From: Lutimonas zeaxanthinifaciens
GTDB taxonomy: Bacteria; Bacteroidota; Bacteroidia; Flavobacteriales; Flavobacteriaceae
DNA: 64,000 nucleotides
Direction of reading: 5' to 3'
Assembly (NCBI RefSeq): GCF_030503675.1
Contig: NZ_CP129964.1
Span: 2,976,001 to 3,040,000 of the forward strand
Part shown: positions 35,267 to 44,476 of the stretch, piece after piece
How the letters are laid out: each line of letters opens with the position of its first letter
How positions within the stretch are numbered: position 1 is the stretch's first letter
Translations under genes and position numbers: made by a program
The notes under the pieces: model-generated
Told to the model about the DNA's origin: nothing
The model's input: the letters and a program-made list of their open reading frames with translations, nothing else
Database searches by the model: none

Positions 35267-36226
35267 ATGGGTCCTACACCTTTTATTACGGATGATTTTA
35301 TTGAGTCTCATACTGACTTTGGACAATTGATCAATACCCTGAGATCGGGCTTTGCAGAACAGGGAGTTGAAACCCCTATGAGACATCATCATGACTATCC
35401 TAACCCAAAGGAGAATATTGATTCCACCCTGCTCCTTATGCCATCCTGGGAAGCAGGGAAAGATTTAGGTGTGAAAATAGTATCTGTAAATCCAAATAAT
35501 GGCAAATATGATCTACCCTCAATACAAGGCACCTATCTCTACCTTAACGCGCATACCGGTACTTTAAATGCAATTTTTGATGCCAAGGCACTGACTGCAA
35601 AAAGAACGGCGGCAGCCTCAGCTCTTGCAGCCTCCTATCTCGCCCACCCAGAAGCCTCAACTCTATTGATTCTGGGAACAGGAGTATTATCTGCCAATCT
35701 GATAAGAGCCCATGCTACGGCCAGGCCTGTAAATAAAGTATATGTCTGGGGAAGAAATTATGACAAAGCAGTACAAATTGCCGGATTATTTGATCAGGAC
35801 GATGTCGAAGTCATCCCCATTAAAGACTATGATTCCCTTATCCGTGAATGCGATATTATTTCAACGGCCACCCTGTCAAAAGATCCATTAGTTGACGGAA
35901 ACAAACTTCGAAAAGGTCAGCATCTTGATTTAGTAGGCGCCTATAAAAAAGGTATGAGAGAGGCCGATGATGCATGCGTATTGAGATCAAGTGTTTTTTT
36001 AGACACGTATCAAGGAGGATTAAAAGAATCCGGTGACATCGTGATACCACTTCAAAATGGAATTCTAAAACAAGAAGATATCCAGGCCGATTTATTTGAA
36101 TTATGCAGCGGTCAACATCCAGGGCGAAAAAATTCAGATGAGATCACTTTTTTCAAATCGGTTGGACACGCTTCAGAAGATTTATTTGGAGCCCGATATT
36201 ACTTTGAACAGTATAAAAAAAGATAG
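35267..36226 (+). CDS. lhpI: ornithine cyclodeaminase family; probable delta1-pyrroline-2-carboxylate reductase
   Basis: 319 residues of the ornithine cyclodeaminase/mu-crystallin family, with the Rossmann motif LLILGTGVLSANLIRAHA near residue 140, KRTAAASALAASYLA before it and DLVGAYKKGMREAD after it. In bacterial trans-3-hydroxyproline pathways this family reduces delta1-pyrroline-2-carboxylate to L-proline with NAD(P)H. The next gene, with no intervening base, is the dehydratase that makes that imine, which supports the role over ornithine cyclodeaminase or alanine dehydrogenase. The start is ATG 35267; an overlapping ATG at 35263 is out of frame. Confidence 0.8.
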   Translation: MGPTPFITDDFIESHTDFGQLINTLRSGFAEQGVETPMRHHHDYPNPKENIDSTLLLMPSWEAGKDLGVKIVSVNPNNGKYDLPSIQGTYLYLNAHTGTLNAIFDAKALTAKRTAAASALAASYLAHPEASTLLILGTGVLSANLIRAHATARPVNKVYVWGRNYDKAVQIAGLFDQDDVEVIPIKDYDSLIRECDIISTATLSKDPLVDGNKLRKGQHLDLVGAYKKGMREADDACVLRSSVFLDTYQGGLKESGDIVIPLQNGILKQEDIQADLFELCSGQHPGRKNSDEITFFKSVGHASEDLFGARYYFEQYKKR

Positions 36227-37297
36227 ATGAAAGCGAAGAAAACTTTCGACAGAATTCAGCAAAAAAAAAGCTATGAGCCCCGAAGTGAATGGCTTCAGAT
36301 CAAAACCATTGACATGCACACAGGAGGTGAACCTCTTAGGGTGATCACTGAAGGTTTTCCCGAACTCAAAGGGAATTCAGTGCTTGAATACAGACGTTAT
36401 TGCAAAGAAAACCTCGATCATTTGAGAACAGCGCTGATGTTTGAACCCAGAGGCCATGCCGATATGTATGGTTGTATTTTAACACCCCCTAACGATGAGG
36501 AAGGAGATTTTGGGGTTATTTTTCTACACAATGAGGGCTACTCCACGATGTGTGGACATGCTATCATTGCCTTGACTACACTTTGTGTTGAAATGAACTG
36601 GATCCAGGTAAAGGAGGGAGAGAATGAAGTGAAAATTGACGCCCCCTGCGGACGCATCAATTCTTATGCAAAGGTTAAAAGCGGAAAAGTAGAGGGTATA
36701 AGATTTCATTGTGTACCTAGTTTTGTTGCAGGACTGGACCAAACTGTTGAGGTCAATGGCATAGGAATCGTAACTTATGACCTTGCTTATGGAGGTGCAT
36801 TTTACGCTTATGTCGATATGGCAAAAAACAATTTTGATTTCGACCTGTCAAAAGCATCGTATCAAAAATTGATCAAAACCGGAATGGACATAAAAAAAGC
36901 TGTGATAAAAAAAGATGATTCGGTAGCGCATCCCTTTGAACAAGACCTGAGTTTCCTCTATGGAACCATTTTTACAGGAGAGTCAAATCATAAACATATT
37001 GACAGCAGGAATGTGTGTATTTTTGCTGATGGAGAAGTAGATCGCTGCCCAACCGGATCAGGGGTATCAGGAAGAATGGCTATCCATTATCTAAGAAATG
37101 AAATAAAGATCGGAGAAAGAATGAGTATCGAGAGTATAACCGATTCTGTTTTTAAAGGATCCGTAGTTGAAGAAATCGATTTTGGCCCGTTTAAAGCTGT
37201 AGTACCCCAGGTTGAAGGGACCGCCTATATAACAGGAATGCATACCTTTGTTATTGACCCTGATGATGCGATGAAATACGGATTCATACTTCGTTAA
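36227..37297 (+). CDS. lhpH: trans-3-hydroxy-L-proline dehydratase (proline racemase superfamily)
   Basis: 356 residues. The proline racemase fold is shown by IDMHTGGEPLRV and by Cys109 in TMCGHAII. At the second catalytic position the enzyme has Thr276 in DRCPTGSGVSG, where racemases and epimerases carry Cys (DRSPCGTG). Cys/Thr pairs mark trans-3-hydroxy-L-proline dehydratases, which form delta1-pyrroline-2-carboxylate. Thus it differs functionally from the Cys/Cys paralogue at 43.4-44.4 kb. It starts directly after the reductase stop codon (TAGATG), so the two are tightly coupled. Confidence 0.85.
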   Translation: MKAKKTFDRIQQKKSYEPRSEWLQIKTIDMHTGGEPLRVITEGFPELKGNSVLEYRRYCKENLDHLRTALMFEPRGHADMYGCILTPPNDEEGDFGVIFLHNEGYSTMCGHAIIALTTLCVEMNWIQVKEGENEVKIDAPCGRINSYAKVKSGKVEGIRFHCVPSFVAGLDQTVEVNGIGIVTYDLAYGGAFYAYVDMAKNNFDFDLSKASYQKLIKTGMDIKKAVIKKDDSVAHPFEQDLSFLYGTIFTGESNHKHIDSRNVCIFADGEVDRCPTGSGVSGRMAIHYLRNEIKIGERMSIESITDSVFKGSVVEEIDFGPFKAVVPQVEGTAYITGMHTFVIDPDDAMKYGFILR

Positions 37298-37300
37298 CAC

Positions 37301-40300
37301 ATGAACAATACAACGTATACTGACTTGCTGATAAGTACTAGAGAGGCACAAAAAGTGCTTTTGGAACTCTATGGAATTCAGGGAAAGGCCCAAAGGCTTC
37401 CCGGGGAATACGATATGAATTTTAAAATTACCCTGAAGGAAGGTGCCCGTTATATTCTTAAGATATCAAGACCTGATACGGATTTGGATTCACTCCATTT
37501 TCAACAAGAACTGTTGGATCATCTTAAGCACTCTGCAGCCGATTTAAAGGCTCCGGAAACATTTGCAGATCTGTCCGGAAATTCCATTGCTTTTTATACG
37601 GATCAAAACAAAAAACAAAGAGCCGTAAGGTTGTTGAGCTGGATACCCGGCCGGATTTATAACGAAGTTCATCCCAAAAATTCGAGCTTAAGACAAAGTC
37701 TTGGATTGTGTTGTGGAAGGCTAAGCGCAGCACTTGAAAATTTTGAGCACCCCTGTGCACACAGGACATTTGAATGGGACCTGTCTAATTCACTCTGGAC
37801 AGCAGATCATATTGAAATTTTTGAGCCACAGGAGCGAACCATCATCGAATACTTTCAAAAGAGGTTTAAATCATTTCAAGAAGAATATCAAAAACTTCCG
37901 AGATCAGTTATTCATAACGATGCAAACGATTTCAATATCCTGGTCAATGAAGATTTGAAAGAACCTCAAGTCAGAGCCGTTATCGATTATGGGGACTCCA
38001 TTTATTCTCAAACGATCAATGACCTTGCAGTGTGCTGTGCGTATGGAATAATGAATCTTAATGATCCGCTTTCAGGGGCCATTGACATTGTGAAGGGATA
38101 TCATGATGGAAGGGTAATTCAGCAGAAAGAATTATCATTTGTGTATGATTGTATTGCGATGCGGCTGATAATCACACTTACAAAGTCGGCCTTGAACAGA
38201 ATAAAGGAACCCGATAATGTATACCTTCAGATAAGTGCCAAACCGGCCTGGGAGCTTTTACGTTCCTGGAAAGAAATCAGCCCTGAATTTGCCCATTACA
38301 GTTTTCGACAAGCCTGTGGATATACTGGGCATCCAAATGAAAACAAGTTTAAAAAGTGGTCATCAGGCAAGAAATTTGAACTTCAAAATCTATTCCCTTC
38401 TGTTCCTGTAAAAAACTGTTATAATCTTGATTTAAGTGTCTCGAGCAAATGGTTGGGTCATCTTAGCGACTTTGCTGATTTTGAATATTTTGAATACAAG
38501 ATAAACAGGCTTCAAAAGAAACATCCGAAAAAAATAATTGCTGGCGGCTATCTTGAACCGAGACTTGTGTATAACACCGAGGCCTATCAAAAAAAAGGGA
38601 ATGAACGCAATGAAAACAGAACGATCCATCTTGGAATCGATTTTTGGCTTAGTCCCGGGACACCGGTTCACACGCTTCTTGACGGGGAGGTGATTGTCGC
38701 TGCAAATGATGAAGGAGACAAGGAATACGGAGGGCTGGTCATCTTAAAACACAGGGCTGAAGATTTTGAATTTTATAGCCTTTATGGCCATCTTTCGGTG
38801 AAAAGTGCCACTTCTTTAAAACCCGGAGAGCTTCTAAGGTCCGGGGATCGGGTAGGTATTCTTGGAAACTACCCTGAAAACGGGAACTGGCCTCCGCATT
38901 TGCATTTCGAAATCATGCTGTCCATGCTCGATTTTGAATTTGATTTTCCCGGGGTGGCATATCAGAGTGAAATCAAAACCTGGAAAAGTATTTGCCCTGA
39001 TCCAAATCTTTTATTCCAAATCGAATCCCTTAATCCGTACCAGAGCGAAAAGAATCAGGACCTTATAAAATTCAGGCAGGAATTTCTGGGAAAAGGAATG
39101 AGCCTGTCCTATGAGGAACCACTTCACATTGTCAGAGGAATGGGTCCTTACCTCATCGATCAGCAAGGTGTCATGTATCTTGACACGGTAAACAATGTGG
39201 CCCATGCCGGACATGAGCATCCCGCCGTAGTAAAAGCCGGCCAGGAACAGATGGCGCTGTTGAATACCAATACACGGTATTTACACAAGAATATCATCAG
39301 AGCAACCGAAACTCTTTTATCCACTTTCCCTCCGGAGCTGTGTGTTGTACATTTTGTAAATTCAGGAAGCGAAGCCAATGAACTGGCTATAAGGATGGCC
39401 AAAACCGTTACGGGAAAACAAGATATTATAGCCTCCGAAATGGGCTATCATGGAAATACAAATACGTGTATCGAAATCAGCTCGTACAAGTTTGATGGAA
39501 AAGGAGGTGCAGGTTGCCCGGAGCATACCCATATTTTTCCAATCCCCGATAAGTTCAGGGGGAAATACAGGGGGAAGAATGCAGGAGAGAAATATGCCCG
39601 GGAGGTAAACAGTATCATTGAGAAATTAAGAGCTGAAGAAAAATCTCCGGCAGCGCTTATTGTTGAACCCATAATTAGTTGCGGAGGACAGGTTGAATTA
39701 CCAAAGAACTTTTTAAAACATAGCTATAGATCAGTTAGAAAAGCAGGAGGTTTATGTATTTCTGATGAAGTTCAGGTGGGTTGCGGACGTGTTGGGTCGT
39801 CCTTTTGGGGATTTGAATTGTATGATGTAGTTCCGGATATCGTAACCATTGGCAAACCGCTTGGTAACGGACATCCTGTAGCAGCTGTAGTTTGTACCAG
39901 AGACGTTGCCGATAAGTTTGCCAATGGTATGGAGTATTTCAATACCTTTGGCGGGAATCCGGTTTCCTGCGCCATTGCAAATGCGGTACTTAAGGTGGTT
40001 AAAAATGAGAATCTTCAAAAAAATGCATTGCAAACCGGCGACTATCTCAAAGAAGAATTAACAAGACTAAGCCAATCTTATCCCATTTTAAAAGATATTA
40101 GGGGGCAAGGCCTGTTTTTAGGAATTGAGCTAACCGATGAAAACCTTAATCCATTAGCGGATAAGACAAAATACCTGGCCAATAGAATGAAGGACAAAGG
40201 TATCTTAATGAGCGTTGACGGACCGGATCACAATGTTCTCAAGATAAAACCACCCATGGTATTTTCCCCGGAAAACGCGAAAAGCCTTATAGATGCATTA

Positions 40301-40336
40301 TCCTTAGTCCTCGGAGAAGATTTTATAAAACTCTAA
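37301..40336 (+). CDS. trifunctional fusion: hydroxylysine kinase-like, M23 peptidase, phospho-lyase (class III aminotransferase)
   Basis: 1011 residues with three domains. Residues 1-340: APH-fold kinase with HNDANDFN (205-212) and DYGDS, closest in type to hydroxylysine kinase (human HYKK). About 430-560: M23/LytM metallopeptidase with H443 and D447 in HLGID, YGHLS, and H533/H535 in HLHFE, so the zinc site looks intact. About 575-1011: class III PLP enzyme with D822 in DEVQVGCGR and PLP lysine K852 in GKPLGNGHP, of the PHYKPL/ETNPPL phospho-lyase group. HYKK phosphorylates 5-hydroxylysine and PHYKPL converts it to 2-aminoadipate semialdehyde, phosphate and ammonia. The neighbourhood favours hydroxylysine over ethanolamine. 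No signal peptide, so cytosolic, which is odd for an M23 domain. It starts 3 nt after the dehydratase. Confidence 0.85.
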   Translation: MNNTTYTDLLISTREAQKVLLELYGIQGKAQRLPGEYDMNFKITLKEGARYILKISRPDTDLDSLHFQQELLDHLKHSAADLKAPETFADLSGNSIAFYTDQNKKQRAVRLLSWIPGRIYNEVHPKNSSLRQSLGLCCGRLSAALENFEHPCAHRTFEWDLSNSLWTADHIEIFEPQERTIIEYFQKRFKSFQEEYQKLPRSVIHNDANDFNILVNEDLKEPQVRAVIDYGDSIYSQTINDLAVCCAYGIMNLNDPLSGAIDIVKGYHDGRVIQQKELSFVYDCIAMRLIITLTKSALNRIKEPDNVYLQISAKPAWELLRSWKEISPEFAHYSFRQACGYTGHPNENKFKKWSSGKKFELQNLFPSVPVKNCYNLDLSVSSKWLGHLSDFADFEYFEYKINRLQKKHPKKIIAGGYLEPRLVYNTEAYQKKGNERNENRTIHLGIDFWLSPGTPVHTLLDGEVIVAANDEGDKEYGGLVILKHRAEDFEFYSLYGHLSVKSATSLKPGELLRSGDRVGILGNYPENGNWPPHLHFEIMLSMLDFEFDFPGVAYQSEIKTWKSICPDPNLLFQIESLNPYQSEKNQDLIKFRQEFLGKGMSLSYEEPLHIVRGMGPYLIDQQGVMYLDTVNNVAHAGHEHPAVVKAGQEQMALLNTNTRYLHKNIIRATETLLSTFPPELCVVHFVNSGSEANELAIRMAKTVTGKQDIIASEMGYHGNTNTCIEISSYKFDGKGGAGCPEHTHIFPIPDKFRGKYRGKNAGEKYAREVNSIIEKLRAEEKSPAALIVEPIISCGGQVELPKNFLKHSYRSVRKAGGLCISDEVQVGCGRVGSSFWGFELYDVVPDIVTIGKPLGNGHPVAAVVCTRDVADKFANGMEYFNTFGGNPVSCAIANAVLKVVKNENLQKNALQTGDYLKEELTRLSQSYPILKDIRGQGLFLGIELTDENLNPLADKTKYLANRMKDKGILMSVDGPDHNVLKIKPPMVFSPENAKSLIDALSLVLGEDFIKL

Positions 40337-40347
40337 AATAATTATTT

Positions 40348-40776
40348 ATGAAAAATATAGTACTCTTATTGACTGTAGCTCTGCTTAGTTCCTTTAACGG
40401 AATTGATACTGAAGATGATAAAGATGCAATCAGAAAAGTAATGGCTGATCAACTGGAGGCCTGGAACAATTATGACCTCGAAGGTTTTATGCAGGGTTAT
40501 TGGAAATCAGAGGAATTGAAATTTTACGGAAGTAACGGGGTAACTTATGGCTGGAAAAACACTCTGGCCAGGTACAAAAAAGCCTATCCTTCTAAAGACT
40601 ATTCCGGAACTTTAAAGTTTGTCATTAATGACATATCAAAGATTTCCAAGGACGCCTACTATGTGATGGGGGAATACCATCTGGAACGATCTGTGGGAAA
40701 TGCTGATGGAATCTTTATGATAATCTTTAAAAAAATCAAAGGAGAATGGAAGATCATTTCAGATACCTCCTGCTAA
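40348..40776 (+). CDS. exported DUF4440/NTF2-like protein
   Basis: 142 residues. A short signal peptide (MKNIVLLLTVALLSSFNG) and an NTF2-like domain: AIRKVMADQLEAWNNYDLEGFMQGYW, FYGSNGVTYGWKNTLARYKKAYP, and a C-terminal GEWKIISDTSC, the usual DUF4440 pattern. It starts 11 nt after the fusion gene and is probably the last cistron of the hydroxyproline/hydroxylysine operon. Its ligand is unknown. It ends 34 nt before the convergent peptidase gene. Confidence 0.78.
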   Translation: MKNIVLLLTVALLSSFNGIDTEDDKDAIRKVMADQLEAWNNYDLEGFMQGYWKSEELKFYGSNGVTYGWKNTLARYKKAYPSKDYSGTLKFVINDISKISKDAYYVMGEYHLERSVGNADGIFMIIFKKIKGEWKIISDTSC

Positions 40777-40810
40777 ACTATCAGCTATCGTAAACCTTGG
40801 TAAAAAAACT

Positions 40811-42106
40811 TTAGCTTTTAGCCATTAATTTTTCAATTTCTTCAATTTCAATTGGCATTTCCTGGGTGAGATTGATATTTCCATCGATGGTGATGAGGTA
40901 ATCATTTTCCAACCGACAACCAATTCCTTCTTCAGCAATGTAAATGCCAGGTTCGCAGGTCAGGACCATTCCTCTTTCAAAAGGTCTTGAATATAATCCT
41001 ACATCATGAACATCAAGGCCAATGTGATGAGCTGTTCCATGCATAAAATACTTCTTATACAAGGGATGATCAGGATCCTGCTTATCAACATCTTCCTTAG
41101 AAATCAAACCAAGACCGATCAGTTCGGCTTCGACCAATTTAGCCATTTGCTCTTCATAATCTTTAGGTACAATCCCCGGCTTTAACAATTCAGAACCAGT
41201 TTTAAGACACCTTAATACTGCGGAATAAACTTCCTTCTGTCGCTTAGAAAATTTTCCATTTACAGGGAAGCAACGTGTCGTATCAGAATTATAATTACCA
41301 TAACAAACACCAAAATCCATTAAAATCATGTCCCCCTCTTTACAGACATCATCATTGTCGTTGTAATGTAAAGCACAGGCATTTGAACCTGAGGCAACAA
41401 TGGGTTTAAAGGCATGACGCTGGGCTCCCTCTTTAATGAGATTATAACTTAATTCAGCCTCCAAAGCGTATTCTTTAATTCCGGGCTCTACCTTTTTCAA
41501 TACCCTCTCAAACCCCTGAATACTAATTTTTGCCGCCTTCTTTATCATTTCCACCTCCTCCTTCGTCTTGATCTGCCTTAAGGACCTGGTAATTTTTGCA
41601 GCCCGAAAATAATCATGAAGAGGATACTTTTTTCTGCACCAGTTGATCAACCTGTCCTGTCGGGTTTCCATATCCTTGGTCACCCTTTTGATATGTTCGT
41701 TGTGGCCAAGATAGAATCCATCTGCCTCAAAGGCCATTAATTGAAGTATTTTTTCAAAATCATCAACCCATTCGACCCTGGAAATTCCTGATAATGCGCT
41801 AGCCTGTTCAGCCGTCAGCTTATCTCCTTCCCAGATCTTAATTTGTTCATTGGTTTCCTTTATGAATAAAATCTCTCTGTTTTCAGCCTTGTAGGCATCC
41901 GGATAGAGCAACAGGATCGTTTCCTCCTGATCAATACCCGACAAATAAAGGAGATCATTGTTTTGTGCAAAACCCATACTGTCATCCGCATTGGTAACCT
42001 GAATGTCATTTGAAGCGAGAAGGGCAATAGAGTTGGGAAGCATCTCTTTTGAAAATTCTTTCCTGTTCTTTTTATATACTGTCGAAGGTATGCTTTGATA
42101 TCTCAT
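40811..42106 (-). CDS. pepP: Xaa-Pro aminopeptidase (aminopeptidase P, M24B)
   Basis: 431 residues from ATG 42106; an in-frame ATG at 42145 would overlap the oxidoreductase gene by 32 nt. The N-terminal AMP_N domain is followed by the pita-bread M24 domain: LMDFGVCYGNYNSDTTRCFPV with the two metal Asp, HGTAHHIGLDVHD with the metal His, and LTCEPGIYI and GCRLENDYLI with the two Glu. It removes the N-terminal residue from peptides with Pro (or Hyp) in second position. As the last gene of the 4-hydroxyproline operon, 7 nt after the oxidoreductase, it probably feeds imino acids from collagen-like peptides. Confidence 0.92.
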   Translation of the reverse strand: MRYQSIPSTVYKKNRKEFSKEMLPNSIALLASNDIQVTNADDSMGFAQNNDLLYLSGIDQEETILLLYPDAYKAENREILFIKETNEQIKIWEGDKLTAEQASALSGISRVEWVDDFEKILQLMAFEADGFYLGHNEHIKRVTKDMETRQDRLINWCRKKYPLHDYFRAAKITRSLRQIKTKEEVEMIKKAAKISIQGFERVLKKVEPGIKEYALEAELSYNLIKEGAQRHAFKPIVASGSNACALHYNDNDDVCKEGDMILMDFGVCYGNYNSDTTRCFPVNGKFSKRQKEVYSAVLRCLKTGSELLKPGIVPKDYEEQMAKLVEAELIGLGLISKEDVDKQDPDHPLYKKYFMHGTAHHIGLDVHDVGLYSRPFERGMVLTCEPGIYIAEEGIGCRLENDYLITIDGNINLTQEMPIEIEEIEKLMAKS

Positions 42107-42113
42107 TCTTAAG

Positions 42114-43358
42114 TTAAAATTTTCTGGATGGATTATAGGGTTCAAGATCTATCGAGGATTTTCTATTCGATATAATTTCTGAAATTAATTTACCTGTTCC
42201 CGTTGCCATGGTCCAGCCCATCATGGCATGCCCTGTGGCTAAAACCAGATTGGGGCAATCATTGGTACGCCCTATAAAGGGAAGACCATCCGGAGAGAGC
42301 GGCCTTAAGCCCGAAGAAGCCTTTTGAAGTGATTTTTGATCAATGGCCAAACCTTTGTAATAATCGGCGGCAGCATCTGCAATTGCTTTCACTCGTACCT
42401 GGTTCACATCATCATTGATCCGGGCGATCTCCATGGTCCCGGCAAATCTCGTAAACCCATTCATTGGCGTAACGGCAACCTTCGATTCCACAAGAATGGC
42501 CGGAAGACTGATTCCTGTTTCTTCGTTCACGTCAATCCTGTATCCCTTTCCGGCCTGCAATAAGATTTTGACCCCAGCTTTTTCAGCAATCTTTGCGGTC
42601 CATGAACCTGCTGCTAGTATAAATTCTTCAGCTTCATATCTCGATCGAGTTGTTATTGCTGCTGAGATTCTGTTGTTTTTTAGTTCCAGGTCCTGAACCT
42701 CCTCATTGTGATGAATCCTTACCCCTTTTGACATCAGATAGTCTTTTAGATTCGTCATAAATTCTGTAGGGGTAGAGTGTGCATCACACTGGAAATAAGT
42801 GGCTCCAATCACATCGAGGTCTACATGGGGTTCAAGATTTTTCAGTTCTTCCAGATTGAGAACCTGAGCTGCAAGATTGACATCATTAGCCATCTTAACA
42901 ATTTTAGATTCTTCTTCGAGCATTTTTTCTGTCTTGCACAACATGAGTAGCCCTTTATTCTCAAAATGAAAATCGAATTCAGGATCCTTTCTGATTGATT
43001 CATACAATTCATGACTAAAAACAGAGATATCCCTGATGGCCGGGATCGCTTTTTTAACATGTGAATCTGTACAACTTTTATTAAAGGCCCAGGCCCATCG
43101 TAAAAAATCAGTATCCAATCGAGGTTTTACGTAGAACGGGCTGGCAGGATCAAACATCCACTGAATTCCTTTTTTTACAACCCCAGGTGCCGATAAAGGA
43201 ATTATATGGCTGGGTGAAATATATCCGGCATTGACATATGAGGCCCCGGAATCCATGTCGGACTGATCCAAGACGGTTACTTCATGCCCTTCTTTGTGGA
43301 GAAAATAAGCCGTACACAAACCTATAACTCCTCCTCCAATTACCACACATTTTTTCAT
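42114..43358 (-). CDS. FAD-dependent D-amino acid dehydrogenase, probable cis-4-hydroxy-D-proline dehydrogenase
   Basis: 414 residues of the DadA/DAO family. The FAD motif VIGGGVIGLCTAYFL is at residue 5; the C-terminal GLRPLSPDGLPFIGRT and ATGHAMMGWTMA are the DadA pattern. In bacterial trans-4-hydroxyproline pathways this enzyme oxidises cis-4-hydroxy-D-proline to delta1-pyrroline-4-hydroxy-2-carboxylate. The gene follows the 2-epimerase by 28 nt, which fixes the likely substrate. It seems to be a single-subunit type, without the small Fe-S partners of the heteromeric enzymes. Confidence 0.85.
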   Translation of the reverse strand: MKKCVVIGGGVIGLCTAYFLHKEGHEVTVLDQSDMDSGASYVNAGYISPSHIIPLSAPGVVKKGIQWMFDPASPFYVKPRLDTDFLRWAWAFNKSCTDSHVKKAIPAIRDISVFSHELYESIRKDPEFDFHFENKGLLMLCKTEKMLEEESKIVKMANDVNLAAQVLNLEELKNLEPHVDLDVIGATYFQCDAHSTPTEFMTNLKDYLMSKGVRIHHNEEVQDLELKNNRISAAITTRSRYEAEEFILAAGSWTAKIAEKAGVKILLQAGKGYRIDVNEETGISLPAILVESKVAVTPMNGFTRFAGTMEIARINDDVNQVRVKAIADAAADYYKGLAIDQKSLQKASSGLRPLSPDGLPFIGRTNDCPNLVLATGHAMMGWTMATGTGKLISEIISNRKSSIDLEPYNPSRKF

Positions 43359-43386
43359 AGTGATCTATTCAAACTTTAATCCATTC

Positions 43387-44397
43387 TCAAATTACCTGAA
43401 ATCCGAAGGCATAAGGATCATCTTCATCATCAATAATGATTGTATTGTGTCCAAAGACTTTGGCCCATCCCTGAATACTCGGAATGATCGCTTTCTTTCC
43501 CATAAGCTCCGTTTCTTCTTCGATCCTTCCGGTAAACCTTGATCCAATATAACTTTCATGTATAAAATCCTCTCCTTTTTTCAACAATCCTTTGGCATGT
43601 AGTTGAGCCATTCTTGCTGAGGTACCCGTACCACACGGAGACCGGTCAATCGCCTTATCACCATAAAAGACAGCATTTCTTCCGGAGGAGGTCTTGTGAA
43701 TGGTGTCTCCTGTCCATAACATATGGCTGACCCCATTTATAGATTCGTTCTCGGGATGTACAAAATAATCAGGGTAAAGCTCATTTATTCTGCTTCGAAC
43801 AACCTGAGAATATTGTATGATTTGAGAAGCCTTAAAATCCTGGATCCCAGAATAATTTTTCTGAGGATCAACAATGGCGTAAAAATTTCCGCCATATCCA
43901 ACATCAAAAACCAGTTCTCCCAATTCCGGGCAATCAACGGTCAGATTTTGAGCAGCGAGGTAACTTTTTACATTGGTTAATTTTACCCACTCCACTTTAC
44001 CGCTATTTTCTTTATAAGTTATATCAACGAGCCCCGCAGGTGATTCCATACGCACTCGGCCGGGAGTTTTTGGCCTTATTAATCCTTCTTCAATTCCTAT
44101 GGTGATCGTACCAATGGTACCATGGCCGCACATAGGCAAACATCCCGAGGTCTCAACAAATAAAATTGAAAAGTCATTCTCCGGATCATGTGGAGGGTAC
44201 AGGATACTGCCACTCATCATATCATGGCCACGGGGTTCGTACATCAAACCTTTTCTGATCCAGTCAAAATCCTTCATAAAATGAAGTCTTTTCTCATTCA
44301 TGGTATTTCCTTTTAATTCAGGAATACCAGTGGTGATGACCCTTACCGGGTTTCCACAGGTGTGACCATCAATACATTTAAATATGCTTTTCGCCAT
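43387..44397 (-). CDS. 4-hydroxyproline 2-epimerase (proline racemase superfamily)
   Basis: 336 residues. Both catalytic cysteines are present: C90 in MCGHGTIG and C255 in DRSPCGTGTSARMA, the arrangement of proline racemases and 4-hydroxyproline epimerases. The operon (D-hydroxyproline dehydrogenase, deaminase and semialdehyde dehydrogenase) indicates the epimerase role: trans-4-hydroxy-L-proline to cis-4-hydroxy-D-proline. The paralogue at 36.2 kb has Thr at the second position and acts as a dehydratase. It lies 79 nt after the aldehyde dehydrogenase gene. Confidence 0.9.
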   Translation of the reverse strand: MAKSIFKCIDGHTCGNPVRVITTGIPELKGNTMNEKRLHFMKDFDWIRKGLMYEPRGHDMMSGSILYPPHDPENDFSILFVETSGCLPMCGHGTIGTITIGIEEGLIRPKTPGRVRMESPAGLVDITYKENSGKVEWVKLTNVKSYLAAQNLTVDCPELGELVFDVGYGGNFYAIVDPQKNYSGIQDFKASQIIQYSQVVRSRINELYPDYFVHPENESINGVSHMLWTGDTIHKTSSGRNAVFYGDKAIDRSPCGTGTSARMAQLHAKGLLKKGEDFIHESYIGSRFTGRIEEETELMGKKAIIPSIQGWAKVFGHNTIIIDDEDDPYAFGFQVI

Positions 44398-44476
44398 TTT
44401 TCTTATCTCTCAAAAAGCTGGTATCTTCAGCTGTATATATGAATTGCATGCTTCATTTAAAGCACAGGTCGTTAAA

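Noticed and set aside
37301-38300. N-terminal kinase domain read as an aminoglycoside resistance enzyme
   Set aside because: The APH fold is shared by many small-molecule kinases; the fusion to a phospho-lyase and the collagen amino acid context point to hydroxylysine (or ethanolamine), not antibiotics.
39752-40033. Open frame antisense to the phospho-lyase domain
   Set aside because: Overlaps invariant aminotransferase motifs on the other strand and shows no family features.
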